A DNA stretch of 64,000 nucleotides from Progne subis subis (Eukaryota; Chordata; Aves; Passeriformes; Hirundinidae): positions 62,001 to 126,000 of the forward strand of contig JAKJHU010000372.1 of assembly GCA_022316685.1 (NCBI GenBank), given 5' to 3'. Positions 55,583 through 64,000 of this stretch are shown piece by piece. Position 1 is the first letter of the stretch, and each line of letters opens with the position of its first letter. Made by a program: the position numbers and the translations under genes. The notes beneath the pieces are model-generated. The model had not been told where the DNA came from, made no database searches, and worked only from the letters and a program-made list of their open reading frames with translations.

Positions 55583-57079
55583 ATGCTGTTTGAACTCATG
55601 TCTCTTGGGGTGGGGGCCTTGATGTGTTTTGGATCCTTAGGCTTCTTTGAGGTCTTAATACCTTTGTGGTCCTTAGGTTTATTTGCATATCCAGAGATAG
55701 CCCCAATATTGTCATTAATACACAGTTTTTACAGTAGAGGGACGCGGATTAGAGTAGCTATTGGCCTTGGCTTAATGATAATAATTTGTAGGAAGTTTAT
55801 AAAGGTGCTGAGGTCTGTTCCTTCTATGTATGGGTCATGGTTATGGTTATTCACCCTGTTTGTGGGAGGAGGAGCAGAGGATGAAGCGTTGCAGTCTTTT
55901 GTTTCCTTCTCCTCTAAATCGGTTAAATCATTGCTGGAGAATGTTGAGTTTCCCCTGAGTGTTAAAGAGACCATCTTTCTGGTATGTCATCTGGTAAGCC
56001 TCCTCTATACAGTCTGCAGCTTCTCTAAAATATGGGCTGAGATTTCTAGAGGGGCTGATGAAACTCCCGACCCAGGCAGAGGAAATCCTGAGTGGTGTGG
56101 AGAATGGGAGGATATGGGCCAACTCCTCAAGGAATTCTCTGACCCTGTAGTCTGGGATTTTCCACGGGAACAAATTCAGAATCCAGTGGAGCTGGGGAAA
56201 TACCTGAAAGAGAGGTACCATGATGGCTCTAAGGGGGAGAAGGTCGCTGCAGTAAGCTGGGCCCTGGCATATGCTTATCGCACATTGCTAGAGACTGTAG
56301 GGCAGCAGACAGAGGCAGGGGGGAAGGGATGCAAATCAACAGCTACCCCAGTCACTCAGGCTGCCGCCAACACCCCAGTTATGAATCCAGCAGCTAAACC
56401 AGACACTAAGCCTAAGCCCCTGGTAGTTGCTCCAGCAAAGAAGCACACACATAAAACCGATCGACCAGTAGACGATGATGACGCAAGAGAAGGACCTTCA
56501 CCAAAATCAGAAGCCAAATCTTCCAGCACAGGATCAGAAGCCAATATTGACTCCTTTTCCCTGAAGGACCTTCGAGGCCTAAGAAAAGATTACCGGCGAC
56601 AACCTGATGAATCTATAATTAGTTGGTTAGTCCGTCTTTGGGATGCCGCAGGTGAGGCTACAATTCTGGATGGCACTGAAGCGAGGCATCTGGGATCCCT
56701 GTCACATGATCCAGTCATCGACCAGGAGATGATGAGAGAGGCTAGTCCTTGCAGTCTCTGGATACGGGTCCTAGGAAGCGTGGCAGAAAGATACCTATGT
56801 GCAGATGATCTCTATATGCAGCAAACCCCATGGAAGACCATAGAACAAGGGATTCAACGCTTGAGAGAAATGGCAGTGGCAGAGATGGTTTTCTCAGATG
56901 ATATAAACACTAGGAACCCAGACTTGGTATCATGTACATCTGTGATGTGGCGAAAACTTATACGACTCGGGCCATTAGAATACGCTTCTGCTTTAGCAGT
57001 AATGAAGCGGGAGGACATGGAGGAATCCTGCTGCCCTGCAGCCTGGGGCCTGGATTCAGTGCCTCAGTGTGGGACATGA
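55583..57079 (+). CDS. Gag-like protein of element H
   Basis: Intact 498-residue frame. The first 150 residues hold four hydrophobic stretches (about 6-36, 57-69, 84-95 and 130-147). There is no Gly2, so no myristoylation signal. An acidic middle (FSDPVVWDFPREQIQNPVEL, 186-205) is followed by a Pro/Thr/Lys-rich linker (250-320). A capsid-like region (about 325-478) has LKDLRGLRKDYRRQPDESII, GTEARHLGSLSHDP and GIQRLREMAVAEMVF. The frame ends soon after AVMKRED with an unrelated-looking tail. No nucleocapsid zinc knuckle is present, so the 3' end of gag looks deleted. Presumably a structural particle protein; the hydrophobic N-terminus suggests membrane insertion rather than lipid anchoring (inference). 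Confidence 0.75.
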   Translation: MLFELMSLGVGALMCFGSLGFFEVLIPLWSLGLFAYPEIAPILSLIHSFYSRGTRIRVAIGLGLMIIICRKFIKVLRSVPSMYGSWLWLFTLFVGGGAEDEALQSFVSFSSKSVKSLLENVEFPLSVKETIFLVCHLVSLLYTVCSFSKIWAEISRGADETPDPGRGNPEWCGEWEDMGQLLKEFSDPVVWDFPREQIQNPVELGKYLKERYHDGSKGEKVAAVSWALAYAYRTLLETVGQQTEAGGKGCKSTATPVTQAAANTPVMNPAAKPDTKPKPLVVAPAKKHTHKTDRPVDDDDAREGPSPKSEAKSSSTGSEANIDSFSLKDLRGLRKDYRRQPDESIISWLVRLWDAAGEATILDGTEARHLGSLSHDPVIDQEMMREASPCSLWIRVLGSVAERYLCADDLYMQQTPWKTIEQGIQRLREMAVAEMVFSDDINTRNPDLVSCTSVMWRKLIRLGPLEYASALAVMKREDMEESCCPAAWGLDSVPQCGT

Positions 57080-57184
57080 CAGGAGCATGACAGGTATTGC
57101 TTGTATTGTTTTTTTTTTTATGGGGAGAATAGATGGAAGTTTTATGTGGAATATACATTGGTTCTGTCTGTAAGTCAACGATAT

Positions 57185-57203
57185 GGGGATAAGGGGTGGA
57201 AGA
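57185..57203 (+). promoter_or_regulatory. Polypurine tract of element H
   Basis: GGGGATAAGGGGTGGAAGA lies directly before the 3' LTR, where plus-strand priming would occur. Confidence 0.7.
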
Positions 57204-57857
57204 TGTCCTGGGGTGACTGTGTATCCCCAATCGTCTGTTGGGTGCAGGGGGGAGGGCAAGCGCGGTTTGTTTTTCCCCAGGAAAACTCTGCTCATCCAAG
57301 TGACCTTGAAGCGGGGGAGCTGGAACTCGGCGAGACTGAAGAAGCTCTGTTGTTTTTCTCGGGCAGTTAGTTTAGTTTAGTGCTAGCATAGTGTTAGATG
57401 CTGTAGAATAGCTGAAGCTTTTTTGCTTTTTTTGCTTTCTTCTTTTTTTTCTTTTTTTTCTTTCTTTTTTTTCTTTTTTTTTTGCCCTCTCCTCGGAACT
57501 GTTCCAACCTCTCCGGACTGAGGACCTGGGGAAGCACCGGGGGGCCTCCACAGGGGACCCACCCCACCGAGACCACCAAGACCAGCCCTGCACATCTCTT
57601 TTTTCCAACGTCAGCGGAGAGAGAGTGGTGGAGCACACTGACAATCTTCAAGAGGAGAGACTTTCTTTAAGTTTGTTATCCCTCCGTAAGCGGCACGAAG
57701 CTCTTGTCATCGGGTATTGTGCTGGGAGTGCTTTGCCTGTGTAATAAACAGGTTTTTTCCACTTCTCTCTGAGGAAGTTTTTCCTGAACCGGTTGGGGGA
57801 GGGGAGAGGGGGGCCCCTTGGGAGGATTTCTCCCAAAATCTGCCTGAAACCACCACA
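57204..57857 (+). mobile_element. 3' LTR of element H
   Basis: Same as the 5' LTR except for a G/A change in CATCCAAGTG, a T/C change in CTCCGGACTG and a shorter T tract. Confidence 0.9.
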
Positions 57858-58714
57858 GCTGGTCTTGCCTAGGGGCTGGGGATGCTGGGCCATTCCCATC
57901 AACTCGGTTTAAACTCCTGTTTGTCCTCTGAGGCTGAGCAAGAATCACGTGCAACCCTCACCCTTGTCTTTTTCATTTCCACTGACATCCTTCTGAGAGA
58001 GATGCCTGCGGGGCTGACCCGTATACCAGTGCTTGGAGGCTTGGGAGGGACACAGTTACGGCCCCACTCTGCTTCTCCAAACGCTCCGCTGCCCATCCTT
58101 GTGGGAGCTGGTGTTCGAGTGTGTGCATTTGGTTGATACTGTGTTTCCTTTTGATCTTGGTGTTTGGGATGTTTTCTTCCCTGTTCCCCTTGGAAAGTGG
58201 AGCACGTTGTTTGTCCCTGCTTCGCTGCGCCCATCCCCCAGGCTGGAATGGAACCCAACTCTGTTCCACTCCCACCTTCTCCCTGATCGGGGAGTGCCTT
58301 GTCCCTGCCTCTAGGCCCTTCCCCGCTCTGGGAAAAAGGCCTGCAACTGCCGGCAGCTCTGTCTCTCTGGCACCGGCGGGGACGGGGAAGGAGCTAAGGA
58401 AGAGCTGCGGCCAGCAGGGCAGGAGCCCAGAATCAAGCCATGATATGCCCCAGGACAGAGGGCAAGCGCGGTGCCTTTTGCCATCGACGGTCATCTGGGT
58501 CTCTCCAAAGAACCACCACAAGCAGGGATGGGGCAAGCACGTGGAACTGTGCCTTTGCAGCTGGCCAGGGCAGCCCCGCTGCAAGAGCAGCCTCTCCAGC
58601 GCTTCACAGCAGCCTGGAGCCTGGCAGCAGTTGATGGGGAGGAAATGACTTGGGTGGCCACAGGGCCCAGCCTGTGTGGCCGTGGCCGTGTGGCCGTGCT
58701 GAGTCATTGAAAAC
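57858..58714. other. Unassigned, no gene supported
   Basis: GC-rich host-like DNA with long compositional frames on both strands and no recognisable domain. It does not resemble the sequence left of element H. Confidence 0.45.
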
Positions 58715-59306
58715 TGATATAGTCACGGACAAAGACCCTCTAACTGATTAAAGTTAGGAAGTGGTATGTTTATTCACCGGTGGGCGGCACAGGAGTCATC
58801 TCTGAAAGGCGTGGCCGCCCCGAACAAGGCTCTTTGCTCTCTATTTATTCTCCAGGTTCTTACATACAATACATATGCATAACCCCAGCACCTCCCATCC
58901 CCGCTCTCTATTAAAATGAGGCTATCAGTCCTTCACGCGTGCGCAGTTCTTCTCTTGAATTGGGTCGGTGGTCTCGAATTGGGTCAGTGGTCTCAAAGGA
59001 TGAAGTCAGGAGAGTCTTCATCAGGTCTCTGTGACCCTCTGGCACTGTCCAAGGTCCCCTGCTTCGTGATTGATGGATACCAAGTCCAGGTGCTGGCCAT
59101 TGTTCTTACTGGTTTCAATCTGTTCCTCTGACGGTTCACTTACTCCACTTTTTCTATAAACAAGCTCATAATGTAACAGTTAGCTCTAGCTTGGGCATCT
59201 AATAATCATTAACCTACCATTTGCTAATCTAACTTACATCTTGATCAATACAAATTGCTTCTAACCCTTAGCTAAAATCTTAACTCTTTAAAGTCATGTA
59301 TCAATT
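58715..59306 (-). mobile_element. 3' LTR of ERV D
   Basis: On minus it starts TGATACATGACTTTAAAGAG after a polypurine tract (GAAGAAGGAGTGGGGAAT). It has a GAATAAACATACC-like poly(A) signal near 58772 and ends GACTATATCA. Confidence 0.65.
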
Positions 59307-60054
59307 CCCCACTCCTTCTTCAAAGTTAGTAAATTCTTTTACTAATATGTAAATTCTTCTTCATCTAGCAAAACTGTGGTAGGGGGTCCTTTAAAACTGT
59401 ACTATATGCTCTTAATATTAAAGTTAAAGCTGCTAGTCACTTCAGCATTTTCCAATTCCAAAGAAATATTATAACAAACAAAATCGAATTTATACCAACT
59501 AAATTAAAAAAACAATAATCAAATAAACCAAGGTATTGAGCAAACCAATTGCAGCTGGTGACTACCCTAAAAGCATATGCCACCAATGATGGGATGGGCC
59601 TTCTACTAACTTTTAAATACTCTCCGTATAGTCTCTCTGTCATGATGCATTGCAATCAAAGTTCTCTTTCTTTCTAATTTTTTTTCTTCTTTTCTTTAAT
59701 CCATGGTGTTTCAATAATTGTGCAACTAAAATTAACTTCATGTCTATAGGCACAGGCAATATTTCTTGAACAGTAGTCAAGTTTGCCTTTATATGTTGGT
59801 GGGATACAACATGTGCCTAATAGGAAAAATCACATTCTTCCATTTTGACAAAGTTACAAATGCACAAGTTACACAGTTGCATTTGTAATTTTTAGCATCT
59901 GAATCAGAGACGTACAGGAGATAAAATCATAAGCTTTCCCTTGGCACTTATATTTACCAGTCACATTATAATGCAGTGGTGCTGCATTAGCTATGGCTAT
60001 AGTGATGGTCATAAATGCCACAACTTTCCAGGCTATACCTACTTGATTACCCAT
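59307..60054 (-). pseudogene. Env remnant of ERV D
   Basis: Frame 60054-59869 has a leader (VVAFMTITIAIANAA) and a short surface start with CQGKAYDFISC. Only about 750 bases lie between this start and the polypurine tract, so most of env is deleted. The minus frame at 59655-59437 may be the membrane-helix end (VGINSILFVIIFLWNW). Confidence 0.55.
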
Positions 60055-60214
60055 TACAATTACAAGCCTTCTTCACTTGGGAGTGATGGATCCAGGTGCT
60101 TTGTTCCTTGATCTTGATTGTATTAAAGATGATGAGGAGCACTTGGAATGGTCTCTCCCACCGTGGTTCCAAAGTTTTTTCTGCAAAAGACTTAATGTAT
60201 ACTGTAGAAATTGG

Positions 60215-60675
60215 TTTTTCCCCTGTGCTGTTGTGGACTCCAGGACGGCATAGATATATGTAAACGAGAGATCTCTGTAGTTAGGTTTTAGAAGATTGGG
60301 TTTATTGTAAGGGATGTGAGGCCTTGCTATGAGCTGCCAGGCTGCATCTCAGTGCAAGGCCTAGGAGGTGGGGGAAGGGAGAGGAAGGGAATGGAGGGGA
60401 GCAAGGACAAGGGCAGGAGGGAGAGGAGAGCAAGAGAGCGAGAGCGAGAGCAAGAGCAAGAGCAAGAGAGCGAGCCACCCCTGCAGACCCCTGATAAGGG
60501 GTCTCGAGGGGGGCAGGAACAGGATCTGTGCCAATGAGGTTACAGATACCTGACACTTCAGGGGAGGGGTACAGGTGTGGGATGAACCATTGGGGGGTGA
60601 GACAGAACATTCCATTTGACCTGGGTCTGGCTGCAGGTACTTTTCAGTTGGTCACACAAGTGTTTTCCCATACAT
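60215..60675 (-). mobile_element. Solo LTR-like insertion in ERV D
   Basis: Interrupts the pol-env spacer of ERV D. On minus it would start TGTATGGGAAAACACTTG and carry CAATAAACCC (about 60306). It contains a purine-rich (GAGAGC)n tract on plus at 60370-60470. No exact target duplication was found. Confidence 0.45.
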
Positions 60676-60859
60676 CCAGTATCCAATACATCTCAAACAT
60701 CAAAACTTACTTTCAATTCTATCTCACTAACAGGTCTCACATTCTCAGAATATAGGCAATCATATTTATAGGGTTTTTTGGCTTCATCCTCCCCAACAGT
60801 ATACATAATCCCCAGGCTATTCATCATGTACTGGTCCATCTAGTTCTCTGGTTTGAGCC

Positions 60860-62940
60860 CCAGTTTTATAATTTGCTGCTTAATTTGCTACACAATTTTG
60901 AAATAAAATCTGGCCTCCTATCTGAAAACATTGTGGCTGGGACTCCAAAGCATGGTATTATTTTTTATAACACTGCTTTGGTTACCTCTTGCACTTTGGC
61001 AGTTCTGGTAGGGAAAGCTTCTGGCCACCCTGAAAAGGTACCTGTTAATACCAATAGGTATCCATGCCCTCCTTTCCTGGCTAGTTCTGAAAAATCAATT
61101 TGCTGTTGCTGCCCAGGTACATATCTTTTCCCAATTTGCCCAAGCTCTGGTTTAAAAATATTTTTGGGATTAGTTTGGAGGCAAAGGCTACATTGGCAAG
61201 TCACCTAAATTACTATATTTTACAAATTTCTAGCTATGATTCTATCTTTCAAATAATTAATTTATTCCCCAATGTGTTTTTTCATGTTCCTCTTTCACTA
61301 ATGACTATAGCATGTAAGAGGGGGAACATAAGTCTTCCTTTCCTTTTATCTGTAATAGCCCACCCCTCTTGTCCTTTTTACTGTGCTTTGGCTTACCTTC
61401 AATGGAAATTTGCCCATCTGGAATTAAGACTGCCTATCTCACCTTTAGCTGCTTCTTTTGCCTTTCTGTCCGCCAGCTTGTTTTCTTCATCCAATTCAGA
61501 GCTCACTTTTTGGTGTGCCTTGATATGCATGATGGCTACCTTTTCAGGTAGCTGGAATGCCTTCAAGTTTTATTATCTCTTGTGCATGTTTAATACTTTT
61601 TCCTTGTCAATTCGACAGTCCTCTTTCTTTCCAGACGGCTCCAAGTGTATGAACTACCTCAAATGCGTACCTTAAGTCTGTGTAGATATCAACTTTCTTT
61701 CCTGTTGCCAGCTCTAAAGCCCGAGTTCAGGCAGTTATTTCAGCCTTCTGTGCTGAGGTGTTGGTTGGTAATGGTCCAGATTCTATTACCTCTCATCTTG
61801 TGGTAACCACATACCCAGCATGCCTTCCACTGATGACATAGCTGCTTCCATCGGTAAACCAGGTCTCAGTATTCTTCAAATCTGGGCAACTAGAGTAGGT
61901 GGCTTCGATGGCCTCCAGGGAGTCATGGATCACTGGTTCTCCCATACTCCCGCTGAGGAAGGAAGCTGGGTTCACAATGTTAGTTACCACAATCTCAACA
62001 TCATCTCGTTCTATCATTATGGCTTGGTACTTCAGGAGTCTCTGTGGGGAGAGCCAATGTCCCCCTTTCACTTTTAGGACTGCAGACACTATGTGGGATA
62101 CTAGCACGGTCATCTTCTGGCCTAGGGTGTACTTGCATGCTTCTTGGATGTTCACTGCCACTGCTGCAATGGCTCTGAGGCACCCTGGCCGTTCCTTAGC
62201 TGCTGCATGCAGCTGCTTAGGCGACTGCCCTGCGATACGGGCCCAGGTTTTGTGCTGATATTCCCAAGGCGAATCCCCTGCTTCTCATGTGAAAACAAAA
62301 AGAATGGTTTACTCACGCCTGGAAATCCCAGGGCTGGAGCTGACATGAGGGCCTTCTTTAGCTGGTCAAAGGCTCGTGTTGCTTATTTTGGAGATCCCTG
62401 CTCCCTTCCATGATCAAGGCACACAGAGGTTTAACAAACAACCCATAGTTAGAAATCCACAGTCTGCACCACCCTGTCATGCCTAGAAAAGTTCTAAGTT
62501 CTTTTACTGTCTGGAGTTTTGGGGTCTGGCATATTGCTTCCTTGTGATCCTGTCCTAAGATTCTTGGTCTGGTACTAACCTCACAGCTCAAATAAATAAC
62601 TGTTTGCTTCACCATCTGGGCTTTCTTCTGGGATATGCGATACCCCTGTAGGCCCAAAAAAATTTAGGAGGCTTACCATCCACTCCAGACATGCCTCTTG
62701 AGTTTTGGTGGCTATAGGGAGGTCATCCACATACTGTAACAGTTGTCTTCCTGATGGAGCTTCCCAGGATTCCAGATCCTTTGCTAGTTGTTCTCCAAAC
62801 AAGGTGGGCATTTTTTTTGAACTCCTGCAGAAGCACTGTCCATGTGAGCTGACTTTTTTATTCAAATGCAAAAATTTTCTGTCTGGCTTCATGGAGAGGA
62901 AGGCAAAAGAAAGCATCCTTTAAATCTAAAACAATAAACC
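60860..62940 (-). pseudogene. Pol of ERV D: RT, RNase H, integrase pieces
   Basis: RT piece 62916-62581 has LLQYVDDLPIATKTQEACLE. The next piece, 62657-62358, has FLGMTGWCRLWISNYG. RNase H starts in 62161-61793 (NTETWFTDGSSYVISGRHAG) and continues in scattered frames to about 61450. Integrase words lie at 61204-60965 (CSLCLQTNPKN, then QQQQIDFSELARKGGHGYLL and WPEAFPTRTAKVQEV). Stops and frameshifts throughout. Confidence 0.75.
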
Positions 62941-63330
62941 ATGTTAGTTCAGGTACCTTTAAGTTAACAAAGTGTAAGGGTTGGGAATCACTGGGTATAA
63001 ATCCTCAGTTATCCTATAAACAGCTATGATCCATCAGGCTTTTTAACAGAAAAAAAATTTCAATCACTAGGCTAATCCCTTAACTTTTCTTCAGGGGGTA
63101 TTGCTTAACTCAAACTAGTTGTTTTCCTTTTTTTAAAACTTATCTTGCACTGGGGGTGCATTCTTTGCTCTCCTGGTATGTTAGAAGCTCAAACCCCAGA
63201 AAATACCTGATCTATTATTTTCCTGTAAATCTCACCTTCACTTTTAACTTTAGCCTCATTAGTTATCTACATCAAGCTTAACAATCCCACATGTTGTTGG
63301 TCCTCAACCTCCAAAGTAATCTCTCCTTTT

Positions 63331-63338
63331 TTAAATAC

Positions 63339-63393
<55 letters not shown>

Positions 63394-63651
63394 CTCTAAT
63401 AGTTCCAATAACTCCCTGCCCAAAAGTGCTGATGAAGCATTGGGCATATATAAAAACCTGTGAATTCCCAATTGTTTCCCAAGTTTATATTTCAATGGTC
63501 TACAAAAATAGGCTTTTTCAGATTGGCCAGTTACTCCTTTTACCATAACATAATCATCTGTTATTGGTATTAAAGCTTTATTTAACACTGAATATGTTGC
63601 CCTTGTGTTTATCAAAAACTTCATTTCTTTTTCTCCGTTCCCTAGTTTCAT
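63331..63651 (-). pseudogene. Protease of ERV D
   Basis: On minus: EKEMKFLINTRATYSVLNKA (the active-site DTGA is changed to NTRA), VMVKGVTGQSEKAYFC and NASSALLGRELLELLEA. The frame then enters a 51-base A run. It lies directly 5' of RT. The part of the provirus beyond it (gag, 5' LTR) lies outside the window. Confidence 0.8.
63341..63391. repeat. 51-base homopolymer T run
   Basis: An unbroken T run on plus (A on minus) inside the ERV D protease/RT junction. Long enough that its exact length may be a sequencing or assembly estimate. Confidence 0.9.
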
Positions 63652-64000
63652 TATAACTAGAGGGTCTCCTAGGGTAAGATCCTCCGGTCCATCTTAGTTT
63701 TTCTTAACATGAGCAAACACTGCCTCCCCGTTGTGATGTCCTCTTCTTTGGTTTGTTTCAGAGTCTGGGATGCTGTAGGAACCTTTGGAGAGGGCTCCTC
63801 TTCCTCACTGTCACTGCTGGGCAGTGGGAGAGATTTAGGAGTAAGTGGAGTAGATGGAGTAGGGGATAAAATAGAAGATGAAGCTGAACTTGAAATAGAA
63901 ATCTTAGATCTAGAGACAGAGTTGAAATAGAAATTGCTTTGGTTAAAGATGCAGTTGGAGTTAAAGGTGGAGCTGGAGTTGAAACAGAAATTGTTGCTCT
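63652..64000 (-). pseudogene. ERV D gag-pro junction, continuing off the window
   Basis: Upstream of protease on minus. Ser/Thr/Pro and acidic codons and short near-repeats (GGAGTTGAA-like blocks on plus at 63845-63995) suggest a low-complexity linker of gag or pro. Not further identified. Confidence 0.4.

Larger units (their letters stand above)
54843..57857 (+). mobile_element. Element H: young gag-only LTR retroelement
   Basis: Two LTRs of 656 and 654 bp flank 1.7 kb holding a tRNA-Lys-type primer site, one open gag-like frame and a polypurine tract. There is no pol or env. By eye the LTRs differ by only two substitutions plus T-tract length. TTACTT precedes the left LTR and GCTGGT follows the right one, so there is no target duplication. 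It would need enzymes from another element. Confidence 0.85.

Overview
This window looks like songbird (passerine) DNA. It holds eroded MHC class II beta exon pieces, a C2H2 zinc-finger gene of a bird-specific type, one intact OR14-like olfactory receptor (the gamma-c type expanded in birds), a CR1 LINE tail and a very dense pile of bird-type endogenous retroviruses (ERVs). MHC class II, zinc-finger and olfactory receptor genes together fit the MHC-bearing microchromosome (the chicken chromosome 16 equivalent). An ERV-rich W segment is an alternative. All family calls and similarities were made by eye; no database was searched.

Layout. 0-3 kb: minisatellite, two MHC-IIB exon fragments in opposite orientations, and a zinc-finger pseudogene (minus). 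3.6-7.3 kb: LTR fragments and the 5' end of a gamma-type ERV (family A, minus). 7.3-12.5 kb: an ERV-K-like provirus (E1, minus) whose pol has been replaced by an intronless cDNA of the phospholipid gene CEPT1, giving LTR-gag-CEPT1-env-LTR. 12.5-17 kb: an ERV-K-like element on plus (E2) with pol, then an intact 216-codon gene for a membrane-anchored cystatin, then env and an LTR. 17-18.3 kb: a satellite with units of about 360-410 bp. 18.7-27.6 kb: family A copy 2 (plus). 27.6-29.2 kb: microsatellites and GC-rich DNA. 29.3-35.0 kb: gamma-type ERV B (minus). 35.0-44.3 kb: family A copy 3 (minus), facing copy 2. 45.2-46.1 kb: olfactory receptor (minus). 47.7-50 kb: minisatellite and CR1. 50.2-52.0 kb: ERV-K env and 3' LTR with a solo LTR inside. 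52.0-52.6 kb: the satellite again. 52.6-54.8 kb: ERV fragments. 54.8-57.9 kb: a young gag-only LTR element (H). 58.7-64 kb: gamma-type ERV D (minus), running off the window.

The best candidates for something undescribed are (1) the cystatin with signal peptide and membrane anchor carried between pol and env of an ERV; (2) the gag-CEPT1-env provirus, built like an acute transducing retrovirus but carrying a lipid enzyme; (3) a Cys/His-rich accessory frame (X1) that stays open in both long copies of family A while gag, pol and env are broken, in a lineage where both copies share the same integrase deletion; (4) a gag-only element with nearly identical LTRs and a Gag whose N-terminus is hydrophobic.

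Few genes look functional: the olfactory receptor, the cystatin ORF, the H gag ORF and possibly X1. Nearly everything else is a broken ERV gene or repeat.
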